This document shows, in pieces, positions 6,286-12,793 of a DNA stretch of 12,793 bases. This DNA is from Methyloceanibacter sp. Its GTDB lineage: Bacteria; Pseudomonadota; Alphaproteobacteria; Rhizobiales; Methyloligellaceae. Made by a program: the position numbers and the translations under genes. The stretch lies in NCBI GenBank assembly GCA_025449615.1, contig JANWJA010000037.1, positions 1 to 12,793 of the forward strand, given 5' to 3'. The number at the start of each line of letters is the position of its first letter. The first letter of the stretch is position 1. The notes beneath the pieces were generated by a model. It saw nothing but the letters and a program-made list of their open reading frames with translations, made no database searches and was not told the origin of the DNA.

Positions 6286-7317
6286 CTATTGCATATTGCC
6301 AGGCACAAGCTGCCATGGCGAGGCGTCATCCTGCCCAGGGGCCGACTTGGCTGGGGCCTCTTTGACAACGGGTTCATCCGGCGCCGGTTGCCCTTGAGAC
6401 GCGGTATCAGCGGCGGCAGGCTCGCCTCCCGCGCCCTTGGTTGCACCGGAGCTGCCATCGTCAGGCGTTGCATTGCCAGTCTTCTCAGCCGGTTTGTCCT
6501 TATTCGATGCATCGTCGCCAGAGGCGGCTTCCTGCTTCTGGAAAATTGCCTTGATGCGCGCCGGCTTGGCCGAATTGGCAGTACCGGGATCGAAGCGGCT
6601 TTCGCCCGTGGTCAGATTGATAACGAGCCGATCGCCCTTTAGCACATTCTTGCCTTGCGTTAACACCACATTGCCGCTCACGGTTACCATCTGGCCGGGC
6701 ACGTCGTAATCCGCCAAGTCGCCCGTTGTGGTCTGGTCCTGGTCGCTGTTGATGACGACGTCGCCCCTGGCATAAATCCGAGTGATCTTGGTTCCGTTGT
6801 CGCCGAGCGCCATGCCGGATTTGTCGCCTGCCGCGGGAGGCTTGGCGGCCTCGGGCGTAGCGGTAGCCGGATCGGTGCTTGCGACCGTGCTGGGTTTTGC
6901 GCCCGGCGCTCCCGTCAAACTCTCACTGCCGCCGCCCGCATAGTGAACCTCAAGCTCCTTCGAGTAGAGGATCGTGGTGCCTTGGACCGCCTTGACGTTG
7001 CCCTTGAAGGTCGCGGTCTTCTGCGAGTCATGAACCAGAAGAACGTCCGACTCGATATCGATCGGCTGGTTGGAATTCTTGGAGAGACCCGCGAAGGATC
7101 CGGTTGGGCCTTGGCCAGCAGCAGCCGGCCCAGCGGCGGGCGCGGCGGGCTGAGCGGGTTGCATCGTCGCTGCGGCCGGCGCGGCGGTATTGCTCTGAGG
7201 CGATTGCGCGAAAGAAATGGACGCGAAGCCTGTCGCGACAAACGCAAGCGCGAGCACGGCAACGCCATTCGTCGGTCGCCGCTCGTTGCGTCTCTCTCGT
7301 CTAAGCACTCGCATCAT
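6286..7317 (-). CDS. lptA: LPS transport periplasmic protein LptA (extended form)
   Basis: LptA polymerises into the periplasmic bridge that carries LPS from LptC to LptD. The 343-residue product has a signal peptide (hydrophobic core about 18-36, likely cleavage after Ala37 in SISFA-QS), an Ala/Pro/Gln-rich linker (about 40-78), then the OstA/LptA beta-jellyroll in two pieces: residues 84-127 (PIDIESDVLLVHDSQKTATF, then GNVKAVQGTTILYSKELEVHY) and 178-260 (TRIYARGDVVINS to ESRFDPG and ARIKAIFQKQ). A roughly 50-residue Gly/Ala/Pro/Thr-rich insert separates them. A disordered acidic/Ala/Gly tail of about 80 residues follows. E. coli LptA is 185 residues, so most of the extra length is low complexity. 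The ATG shares an ATGA overlap with the lptC stop; a second ATG follows immediately at codon 2. A position in the lptCAB block makes the call firm. Confidence 0.93.
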   Translation of the reverse strand: MMRVLRRERRNERRPTNGVAVLALAFVATGFASISFAQSPQSNTAAPAAATMQPAQPAAPAAGPAAAGQGPTGSFAGLSKNSNQPIDIESDVLLVHDSQKTATFKGNVKAVQGTTILYSKELEVHYAGGGSESLTGAPGAKPSTVASTDPATATPEAAKPPAAGDKSGMALGDNGTKITRIYARGDVVINSDQDQTTTGDLADYDVPGQMVTVSGNVVLTQGKNVLKGDRLVINLTTGESRFDPGTANSAKPARIKAIFQKQEAASGDDASNKDKPAEKTGNATPDDGSSGATKGAGGEPAAADTASQGQPAPDEPVVKEAPAKSAPGQDDASPWQLVPGNMQ

Positions 7318-8087
7318 TGCGCTCCTTGCGCCGGGAGCACGGCCTCTTGCGGCAATTGCCGCGCCGGACCTTGCGGCGCCTTCACGCGCGGTGCGGCGGC
7401 AACCGGCTTGGCGTCGCCGTCGGTCGCGGCCTTGATCAAGTGAACGGCGACCTTGCCGCGAAACAATAAAATGTTTTTCGACGACTGAAAGGTGAGCGCA
7501 TTGGCGCGCACGGTGCCGCTGGTCATGTCGAAAGCGACCGGAAGATGCGAGCGAAGCGTCTGCGTCTTCATGTCGAGCGTCGCTTGCTTCAGTCGGCCGA
7601 CGACACCGGAACTGGTCTTGATGTTGATCCGCTCCTTCATGGAGAGATGCTCGGCCTTGCTGTTGAAGGTGCCACGCACGGCATCCATCTTCGACCAGCC
7701 ACCGGACAGGCCGGTCACTTCGGCCTTGATGGCATGCAACTCGATCATATTCGGGTTCTTCATGTCCTGGTCGGCATAGTCGGCACTGATCACGTAAGGA
7801 CCATTCTTCTTGTCGGCGCCTTTCAGCTTCGGGTTCGTCATGCGGAGACTGCCGTTAGACACTGCAATGCCGCCGACGCTCGCGGTGACGTCGCCGACGG
7901 TGACGCTAAAGCCGCCGGAGACGAAATAGCCAGCAAGGGTGATCGCGGCCAAAACAGGCAGCGCCCGGCGCAAGATGCGCACATGCTGGCTGTGTCGCTC
8001 CGCGCTCAGAAAGTCACGCTGGCGGTCTTCGTAAGAACGAAGGTGATAAGCGTGGCCGCCACGGACGACCTCTGTCCCGACACTCAT
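7314..8087 (-). CDS. lptC: LPS export ABC transporter periplasmic anchor LptC
   Basis: LptC is a bitopic inner-membrane protein that receives LPS from LptB2FG and hands it to LptA. The 257-residue product has a basic cytoplasmic N-terminus, one membrane segment at about residues 41-60 (ALPVLAAITLAGYFVSGGF), then a periplasmic LptC/YrbK-type beta-jellyroll in which GGIAVSNGSLRMTNPKLKG, ADYADQDMKNPNMIELHAIK and FNSKAEHLSMKERINIKTSS are recognisable. A Pro/Ala-rich tail of about 30 residues follows. ATG 8087 is used; a GGA-containing stretch upstream is only a weak ribosome-binding site. The stop overlaps the lptA start by four bases, which implies translational coupling. A 95-base gap separates it from rnd upstream. 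LptC is poorly conserved by sequence, so the neighbours carry much of the weight of the call. Confidence 0.92.
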   Translation of the reverse strand: MSVGTEVVRGGHAYHLRSYEDRQRDFLSAERHSQHVRILRRALPVLAAITLAGYFVSGGFSVTVGDVTASVGGIAVSNGSLRMTNPKLKGADKKNGPYVISADYADQDMKNPNMIELHAIKAEVTGLSGGWSKMDAVRGTFNSKAEHLSMKERINIKTSSGVVGRLKQATLDMKTQTLRSHLPVAFDMTSGTVRANALTFQSSKNILLFRGKVAVHLIKAATDGDAKPVAAAPRVKAPQGPARQLPQEAVLPAQGAQ

Positions 8088-8182
8088 GGGCGACGTCCAA
8101 GAAACCCTTGCGATTCCGGCACCAAGCTAGACGCGAGGACTTTGATCATATTGCGACCGCCGGAATTTGGCCCGCTGCCGCC

Positions 8183-8803
8183 CTAATGCGCGAAGGGATC
8201 GATCTCCGACCAGCCCCTCAGATCGAGTTGGACCCGGGTTGGCAGAAACTCGAAGCAGGCCTTGGCAAGACCCTCGCGGCCCTCACGCCGTAACATGGCG
8301 TCCAGTTTCTCCCTTAAGGCGTGCAAATACAAGACATCGCTCGCGGCATAGTTGAGCTGTTCGGGGGTCAACTTATCGGCGCCCCAATCGGAGGATTGCT
8401 GCTGTTTGGAGAGCTCAATGCCGAGTAGCTCCCGACAGAGGTCTTTCAGGCCGTGGCGGTCGGTGAAGGTGCGCGCGAGCTTCGAGGCCACTTTGGTGCA
8501 ATAGACGGGGTGCGGCATCACGCCCAAATAATGCTTCAGCACCGCCATATCGAAGCGGGCGAAGTGAAAGATCTTGAGCACTGAGGGGTCGGCGAGCAGC
8601 CGCTTCAGCTCGGGCGCGTCATAGTCGCGGGCCGGCTGCACCAGTTCGGCCTGTCCATCGCCAGAGGAAAGCTGCACCAAACACAGCCGGTCGCGAAATG
8701 GATTGAGCCCCAGCGTCTCGGTATCGACCGCGACCGCCGTGGTCTTGAGGCGCCCCGCGGGGAGATCGCCTCGATGCAGCAAGACATTGTTGGGCTGATT
8801 CAA
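8183..8803 (-). CDS. rnd: ribonuclease D, short form (DEDDy 3'-5' exonuclease domain only)
   Basis: RNase D trims 3' ends of tRNA precursors and other small structured RNAs. All three exonuclease motifs are present: Exo I VDTETLGL (Asp27, Glu29), Exo II FHFARFDMAVL (Asp85) and Exo III LNYAASDVLYL with the Tyr152-x3-Asp156 signature of DEDDy enzymes. At 206 residues it lacks the HRDC domains of E. coli RNase D (375 residues); this short form is common in Hyphomicrobiales. The start is uncertain: TTG 8803 is preceded by GAGGGC at a rather long distance, while TTG 8782 (before LHRGDLP) would fit some homologues equally well. An ATG just upstream at about 8815 is out of frame. It lies 20 bases after tRNA-Leu on the same strand with no terminator between, and 95 bases before lptC. 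Confidence 0.94.
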   Translation of the reverse strand: MNQPNNVLLHRGDLPAGRLKTTAVAVDTETLGLNPFRDRLCLVQLSSGDGQAELVQPARDYDAPELKRLLADPSVLKIFHFARFDMAVLKHYLGVMPHPVYCTKVASKLARTFTDRHGLKDLCRELLGIELSKQQQSSDWGADKLTPEQLNYAASDVLYLHALREKLDAMLRREGREGLAKACFEFLPTRVQLDLRGWSEIDPFAH

Positions 8804-8823
8804 GCTGGCGTCGCCCTCATAAT

Positions 8824-8910
8824 TGGTGCCCAGGAGAAGACTCGAACTTCCACGCCCTTTCGGGCACTAGCACCTGAAGCTAGCGCGTCTACCAGTTCCG
8901 CCACCTGGGC
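8824..8910 (-). tRNA. tRNA-Leu, anticodon CAG
   Basis: The 87-base sequence on the minus strand folds as a class II tRNA: acceptor GCCCAGG/CCTGGGC, D arm GGCGGAACTGGTAGACGC, anticodon stem CTAGC/GCTAG with loop TTCAGGT, a long variable arm (TGCCCGAAAGGGCG, a perfect CCC/GGG hairpin), T loop TTCGAGT and an encoded CCA. Anticodon CAG reads the leucine CTG codon. It has its own promoter and lies 20 bases upstream of rnd on the same strand. Confidence 0.98.
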
Positions 8911-8921
8911 AAGAGGGACTT

Positions 8922-8950
8922 GAGGTACGATTGGCGTCAGATAATGTCAA
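8922..8950 (-). promoter_or_regulatory. promoter of tRNA-Leu (and probably rnd)
   Basis: On the minus strand a perfect TTGACA (8945-8950) is followed after 17 bases by TACCTC (8922-8927). Transcription would start near 8915, about five bases before the mature tRNA. The GAGG read on the plus strand at 8922-8925, which looks like a ribosome-binding site for a TTG at 8931, is this -10 element in reverse. Confidence 0.6.
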
Positions 8951-8987
8951 TCGGATCAGACGGCGGATGGCTTATCCTGGTGCGGCA

Positions 8988-9974
8988 ATGCCAATCGAGC
9001 TTAACAGCAGATCACTCATCACTCTTTACGGTGGGTCCGGTTTTCTCGGCCGGCACATCGTGCGTGCGCTTGTCAAGACCGGCGCGCGGATGCGGGTGGC
9101 CGTCAGGAGACCCGAGCTCGCGGGCCATTTGCAGCCGCTCGGCGGCGTGGGTCAGATCAATGCTGTCCAAGCCAATGTGCGCTTCCCGGGGTCGCTCCGT
9201 GCGGCTGCGGATGGCGCCGACGCGATCATCAATCTTGTCGGCATTCTCGTGCCGCGCGGCAAACAGAGCTTCGCTGCGATCAACGATGAAGGCGCACGCC
9301 ATGTCGCGGACACCGCGCGCGCTGCGGGGGTGAGGACTTTCGTCCATGTCTCGGCGATCGGCGCCGATCGCGATTCTCCTTCCGCCTATGGACGGACCAA
9401 GGCCGAAGGCGAGAAGGCCGTGCTCGAGATCGATCCGAACGCAACCATCCTTCGCCCCTCAATCGTGTTCGGTCCGGAGGACGATTTCTTCAATCGCTTC
9501 GCTGCACTCGCGCGGATCTCTCCGGTGCTTCCACTGATCGGGGGCGGCAAGACAAAGCTGCAGCCGGTGTTCGTCGGCGATGTGGCCAAGGCAGTCGTGG
9601 CGGCCCTGAACGGCAAAATGAAGCATGAGGCGCCCTACGAGCTCGGTGGACCGGAAGTGCTGACGCTGAAAGAGGTGATGAAGAGAGTGCTCGCCTACAC
9701 GATGCGGAAACGCCCGCTCGTCTCTGAGCCTTTCTGGCTAGCGAAACTGCAAGGCGCGATGCTGCAGCTGTTGCCCAACCCACCGCTGACAATCGACCAG
9801 GTGCGGATGCTCGAGGTCGATAATGTGGTGAGCGATGCGGCGAACGGCGACGGCCGCAGCCTGCAGGGACTCGGCATCGAGCCTGTCGGTATTGAAGCGG
9901 TGGTGCCGGATTATTTGGTGCAATACCGTCCGCGCGGACAGTTCTCGGTCTACCCGCCCGAGCCTCAGCTGTAG
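8988..9974 (+). CDS. complex I NDUFA9-subunit-family protein (atypical extended SDR, NAD(P)-binding)
   Basis: The 328-residue product belongs to the atypical extended short-chain dehydrogenases related to mitochondrial complex I subunit NDUFA9. Bacterial members are usually annotated as NAD-dependent epimerase/dehydratases and their substrate is unknown. A Rossmann motif GGSGFLG lies at 15-21 with Arg40 after the second strand, a position often favouring NADP. VSAIGADRDSPSAYGRTKAE contains Tyr134 and Lys138 of a YxxxK motif. ILRPSIVFGPEDDFFNR and YELGGPEVLTLKEV are family-typical. ATG 8988 gives the family's short lead before the glycine motif; TTG 8931 and ATG 8967 would extend it, but the apparent ribosome-binding site of TTG 8931 coincides with the opposing tRNA promoter. 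The 3' end overlaps the convergent uppP by 10 bases. No membrane segment is seen. Confidence 0.88.
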   Translation: MPIELNSRSLITLYGGSGFLGRHIVRALVKTGARMRVAVRRPELAGHLQPLGGVGQINAVQANVRFPGSLRAAADGADAIINLVGILVPRGKQSFAAINDEGARHVADTARAAGVRTFVHVSAIGADRDSPSAYGRTKAEGEKAVLEIDPNATILRPSIVFGPEDDFFNRFAALARISPVLPLIGGGKTKLQPVFVGDVAKAVVAALNGKMKHEAPYELGGPEVLTLKEVMKRVLAYTMRKRPLVSEPFWLAKLQGAMLQLLPNPPLTIDQVRMLEVDNVVSDAANGDGRSLQGLGIEPVGIEAVVPDYLVQYRPRGQFSVYPPEPQL

Positions 9975-10762
9975 AGCATCACCAAGAGGAAGCCGCCGAG
10001 CACCATGCGATAGAGCACGAAGGGCAGGAAGCTGATCCGCTTCAGCAGATTCATCAGGAAGGCAATCGCCGCGATGCCGGCGACAAACGTCAGCGCGGCG
10101 CATAGGAGTTCGTCGCTCGTTATCTTGTCGCCGCTGGCGAGCGCATCGCCAATGGTGAAGACGATCGCGCCAGCGGTCGCAGGAATGCCGAGCAGAAAAG
10201 AGAACCGTGCTGAATCCGGCCGCGTGAAGCCTAGAAAGCGGGCTGCCGTCATCGTAATGCCAGAGCGGCTTGTGCCCGGAATGAGGGCCAGCGCCTGGGC
10301 CAGACCGATGACAACGGCCGAGCCCAAGGTCACATTAGCGATGGTTTTGAGCTGAGGCCCATATTGGTCGGCAATCAGCATCAAGATGCCGAAGAAGATC
10401 GTGTTCCAGGCAACGACGGCGACGTTGCGTTCGAGATCGGTATATCCCATTTTCTTGAGGAACACGCCGAAAGCCACTGCCGGGATGGTGGCGACGATGA
10501 TGTAGAGGGCGAGCCGCCCCTCGTCGGTGAGCTTGCCGCGCAGAAGTTCCAGCGCACCCTTGATCATTCCCAGCACGTCGCGCCAAAAATAGATGAGAAC
10601 GGCAAGCAGCGTGCCGAAATGCGTCATGACGTCGGTGAGTTGACCTTGGTCTGGCCAGCCTGTGAGAGCTGGCACCAGAATCAGGTGGCCGGAGGACGAA
10701 ATCGGGAGAAATTCGGTGATGCCTTGCACCACCGCAAGAACGATAATCTGCTCTATCGACAC
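9965..10762 (-). CDS. uppP: undecaprenyl-diphosphatase UppP (BacA)
   Basis: UppP is a polytopic inner-membrane enzyme that dephosphorylates undecaprenyl diphosphate on the periplasmic side, recycling the lipid carrier for peptidoglycan and other polymers; high levels give bacitracin resistance. The 265-residue product is almost entirely hydrophobic. It carries both signature regions: QGITEFLPISSSGHL (13-27, with Glu17, the Ser cluster and His26) and PGTSRSGITMTAARFLG (162-178, with Arg166). The first Glu of the E. coli ExxxE motif is Gln here, a common variant. The start codon is GTG 10762, matching the usual MSIEQIIVLAVVQG beginning. The gene is divergent from fzlA across 106 bases and overlaps the convergent SDR gene at its 3' end by 10 bases. 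Confidence 0.97.
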   Translation of the reverse strand: MSIEQIIVLAVVQGITEFLPISSSGHLILVPALTGWPDQGQLTDVMTHFGTLLAVLIYFWRDVLGMIKGALELLRGKLTDEGRLALYIIVATIPAVAFGVFLKKMGYTDLERNVAVVAWNTIFFGILMLIADQYGPQLKTIANVTLGSAVVIGLAQALALIPGTSRSGITMTAARFLGFTRPDSARFSFLLGIPATAGAIVFTIGDALASGDKITSDELLCAALTFVAGIAAIAFLMNLLKRISFLPFVLYRMVLGGFLLVMLYS

Positions 10763-10785
10763 GGCCGTCCCCTCGCCCGCCGCGC

Positions 10786-10814
10786 TTGTTCCGCGCCCGA
10801 GCAGGTTCTATACC
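10786..10814 (+). promoter_or_regulatory. candidate promoter for fzlA in the uppP-fzlA divergent region
   Basis: TTGTTC (10786-10791) and TATACC (10809-10814) are 17 bases apart, 55 bases upstream of the fzlA ATG. The -10 lies in GGTTCTATACC, which also reads TATAGA on the minus strand, so the same site could serve uppP, although no good minus-strand -35 was found. The placement is tentative. Confidence 0.4.
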
Positions 10815-10868
10815 GTGACCGGGCCGCGCGCGATTCTTTTTGCGGGCGAACGCCACTGATACGGGGTC

Positions 10869-11549
10869 ATGGCGACACTTCTGCACTACCCACTTTGCCC
10901 CTTCTCCCGCTCGGTGCGGCTTGCGCTCGCCGAATTCGGGATCGAGGCCGAGCTTGCCGAGGAGCGGCCGTGGGAATGGCGCGCCGAGTTTCTGGCGCTA
11001 AATCCGGCGGGCTCGTTGCCGGTGCTGATCAGCGACAACGACGGGCCGATCTCGGGAGCCTATGCGATCTCCGAATATCTCGGCGAGACCGTCGCGAGCG
11101 GCGGTGGCTTTCAGCCGTTTCCGGGGGACACCGCGGGCCGCGCCGAAGTGCGTAGGCTGGTCGACTGGTTCCACCGCAAGTTCCATGATGAGGTGACCAA
11201 CTACCTGGTCGAGGAGAAGGTGTTCCGCCGTTTCGGCCCGAAAAGCGCCTCCCCGGACATGGAGGCAATGCGCGCCGGGCATGAGAATTTGCGCTATCAT
11301 TTGACCTATATTGGCCATCTCGCCGAGAAGCGGAGCTGGCTCGCGGGCGACGCGCTAAGCTTCGCCGATCTTGCCGCCGCGGCACATTTATCGGCGCTCG
11401 ACTATCTCGGCGAAGTCCCTTGGGAAGATCATGAGCCCGCGAAGCACTGGTACGCACTCCTCAAATCGCGGCCTTCTTTCCGGCCCCTACTCGCCGACCG
11501 AGTCGCCGGGTTCATCCCGTCAGGCACCTACGCCGATCTCGACTTCTAG
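10869..11549 (+). CDS. fzlA: GST-fold FtsZ-binding protein FzlA
   Basis: The 226-residue product has a glutathione S-transferase fold: a thioredoxin-like N-domain (MATLLHYPLCPFSRSVRLAL, then LNPAGSLPVL and AISEYLGE) and a helical C-domain (RLVDWFHRKFHDEVTNYL, WLAGDALSFADLAAAAHLSA). The whole pattern, and especially the C-terminal tail (FRPLLADRVAGF ending TYADLDF), matches FzlA, which in Caulobacter binds FtsZ, curves its filaments and controls constriction. A conserved Asp in that tail is needed for FtsZ binding; Asp223 or Asp225 would be the equivalent. It is therefore probably a division factor rather than a detoxifying transferase, by homology only. ATG 10869 is preceded by GGGG at a short two-base spacing. 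The queG frame opens just downstream. The GST fold is certain; the FzlA assignment is probable. Confidence 0.8.
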   Translation: MATLLHYPLCPFSRSVRLALAEFGIEAELAEERPWEWRAEFLALNPAGSLPVLISDNDGPISGAYAISEYLGETVASGGGFQPFPGDTAGRAEVRRLVDWFHRKFHDEVTNYLVEEKVFRRFGPKSASPDMEAMRAGHENLRYHLTYIGHLAEKRSWLAGDALSFADLAAAAHLSALDYLGEVPWEDHEPAKHWYALLKSRPSFRPLLADRVAGFIPSGTYADLDF

Positions 11550-11571
11550 CGAGACACTGAAATCCCAAATC

Positions 11572-12660
11572 GTGGAGGCGGCGAAGGCGCAAGGCGTCGA
11601 CGCGTTGCGTTTCGCGTCGGCTCATGCGCCCGAGGGCGCGGGTTCGGCCTTCGACTCATTCATCGCGCAAGGCCGCCACGGCGACATGAACTGGCTTGCC
11701 GCGAACGCCGATCGCCGCAAGGACCCGCATGTGCTGTGGCCGGAGGCGAGAAGCATCATCCTGCTCGGCTTGAGCTATGCACCAAATCGCGATCCGCTCG
11801 AGGCGCTGCAAGATTTGTCGCGCGGCACGATCTCCGTCTACGCGCAAGGCCTCGACTACCACGATGTGATCAAGGCAAAGCTGAAGAGACTGGCTTCTCA
11901 GGTTCAATCGCTGGCCGGTGGCGAGGTCAAAGTGTTTGTCGACACCGCGCCTGTGATGGAGAAGCCAATCGCGGCGAGGGCCGGTATCGGCTGGCAGGGC
12001 AAACACACCAATCTCGTCTCGCGCGAATTTGGATCGTGGCTGTTTCTTGGCTCGATCTTTATGAGCATCGAGATTGCCCCGGACGAGGCTGAGACCGACC
12101 ATTGCGGCGTCTGCCGGCGCTGCCTCGACATCTGCCCGACCAACGCCTTCCCAAAGCCTTACGAGCTCGACGCCAGGCGCTGCATTTCCTATCTCACCAT
12201 CGAACACAAAGGACACATCGCTCGCGAGTTTCGCGAGGCGATGGGGAACCGCATCTATGGCTGCGACGATTGTCTCGCGGTCTGTCCCTGGAACAAATTT
12301 GCCGAGGCCGCACATGAGGCAAAGCTTGCAACGCGAAGCGAGAGCGACAACCCACCGCTCGCCGAGCTGCTCGGTATCGATGATGCCGGCTTTCGCGCCC
12401 GCTTCCGCGGCACCGCGATCAAGCGCACGGGCCGCGACCGGTTTGTTCGCAACGTGCTCGTCGCTGCCGGCAATTCTCGCGATGTGAGTCTGCTGCCGAA
12501 GGTTGAGGCACGGCTCGATGATCATTCACCCCTAGTGAGGGCCATGGCGGTTTGGGCCCTGTCGAAACTTGCGCCTGAACAATTTGCGGCCTTGCGGGAA
12601 GCGCGAAGCACCGCCGAGCCGGATCAGGTGGTGGCAGCTGAGTGGACGGTAGCTTCGTGA
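11572..12660 (+). CDS. queG: epoxyqueuosine reductase
   Basis: QueG uses cobalamin and two 4Fe-4S clusters to reduce epoxyqueuosine to queuosine at tRNA position 34 (GUN anticodons), the last step of queuosine synthesis, in the cytosol. Visible are the N-terminal HGDMNWLA and RRKDP motifs, FVDTAPVMEKPIAARAGIGW (the Asp is the proposed proton donor), WQGKHTNLVSREFGSW, the ferredoxin-like CGVCRRCLDICP, a lone Cys in RRCISYLTIE and CDDCLAVCPWNKFA, giving eight cluster cysteines, and a C-terminal HEAT-like helical pair (LDDHSPLVRAMAVWALSKL). GTG 11572 (362 residues) is the only canonical start after the fzlA stop but lacks a ribosome-binding site and cuts the first helix; ATG 11431 would overlap fzlA by 119 bases. 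The stop overlaps the next start by four bases. Function is very secure, start is not. Confidence 0.95.
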   Translation: MEAAKAQGVDALRFASAHAPEGAGSAFDSFIAQGRHGDMNWLAANADRRKDPHVLWPEARSIILLGLSYAPNRDPLEALQDLSRGTISVYAQGLDYHDVIKAKLKRLASQVQSLAGGEVKVFVDTAPVMEKPIAARAGIGWQGKHTNLVSREFGSWLFLGSIFMSIEIAPDEAETDHCGVCRRCLDICPTNAFPKPYELDARRCISYLTIEHKGHIAREFREAMGNRIYGCDDCLAVCPWNKFAEAAHEAKLATRSESDNPPLAELLGIDDAGFRARFRGTAIKRTGRDRFVRNVLVAAGNSRDVSLLPKVEARLDDHSPLVRAMAVWALSKLAPEQFAALREARSTAEPDQVVAAEWTVAS

Positions 12661-12793
12661 GCAAACTGTTCGCTTTCGGTCTCGGCTACTCGGCACAACT
12701 CCTCGCGGCACGCCTTGGGGCGAAAGGTTGGGAGATTGCAGGCACGGCCCGCGATCCGGCCACGATCGAATGCTTGACGCAACGCGGCTACGC
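12657..12793 (+). CDS. SDR/NAD(P)-binding protein of the YeeZ type, 5' part only
   Basis: The first 45 residues of a gene that runs off the right edge are visible. They begin LFAFGLGYSAQLLAARL, a Rossmann beta-alpha-beta with a GLGYSA glycine motif, followed by a second strand and TARDPATIECLTQRGY. This pattern is typical of YeeZ-like NAD(P)-binding proteins, usually annotated as SDR family or NAD(P)-dependent epimerase/dehydratase; a UDP-glucose 4-epimerase label would not be justified. The GTG at 12657 overlaps the queG stop in a GTGA junction, indicating translational coupling with queG. The substrate is unknown, and the rest of the fold cannot be checked here. Confidence 0.75.
   Translation, partial: MSKLFAFGLGYSAQLLAARLGAKGWEIAGTARDPATIECLTQRGY

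Noticed and set aside
7545..8186. 213-codon plus-strand ORF
   Set aside because: It is antisense to lptC; the product is His/Asp/Arg-rich without any motif.
8931..8987. N-terminal extension of the NDUFA9-type protein from TTG 8931
   Set aside because: The GAGG before it is the reversed -10 of the tRNA-Leu promoter, and homologues start close to the glycine motif.
11656..12525. 289-codon minus-strand ORF
   Set aside because: It is antisense to queG; the two cysteine cluster motifs on the other strand decide the matter.
1..12793. Search for mobile elements, CRISPR repeats, toxin-antitoxin pairs or defence genes
   Set aside because: No transposase, integrase, direct-repeat array, tRNA-end duplication or small paired ORFs were seen; the region looks like stable core genome.

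Overview
The window is GC-rich chromosomal DNA from an alphaproteobacterium, most likely of the order Hyphomicrobiales (Rhizobiales). The evidence is gene content and order: aroA divergent from a TIGR02300-type zinc-ribbon gene, a DUF1150 gene, the rnd-lptC-lptA-lptB-rpoN-hpf-ptsN block, an NDUFA9-type reductase gene, and a uppP/fzlA/queG cluster. Genus cannot be told. I see no insertion sequence, phage gene, CRISPR array or integration scar. Both tRNAs are intact and encode CCA. It reads as conserved core genome.

Layout. 1-1076: 5' part of aroA (EPSP synthase, minus strand, cut by the window edge). 1180-1593: TIGR02300-family protein (+). 1683-1758: tRNA-Ala(GGC) (+). 1822-2034: a 70-residue protein resembling the start of a right-handed beta-helix (-). 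2175-2447: DUF1150 protein (+), convergent with the next block. 2457-8910, all on the minus strand and listed in transcription order: tRNA-Leu(CAG), rnd, lptC, lptA, lptB, rpoN, hpf, ptsN. 8988-9974: NDUFA9-type SDR (+), converging with and overlapping uppP (9965-10762, -). 10869-12793: fzlA, queG and the start of a second SDR gene (+), tightly packed. No stretch above 300 bases lacks a gene; the largest gap is the 218-base rpoN-hpf spacer, which holds a good sigma-70-like promoter.

How the genes fit together. The minus-strand block follows the enterobacterial order lptC-lptA-lptB-rpoN-hpf-ptsN: LPS export to the outer membrane, then sigma-54, then a ribosome hibernation factor and the EIIA of the nitrogen phosphotransferase system. 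RNase D and a tRNA-Leu sit at its upstream end. On the right, UppP (lipid carrier recycling for peptidoglycan) is divergent from FzlA (FtsZ-curving division factor), and fzlA is followed by the queuosine enzyme QueG. No clearly undescribed system is visible. The items most worth checking are the orphan 70-residue protein, the tRNA-Leu/RNase D arrangement, the palindromic hpf promoter and the missing canonical start of queG.
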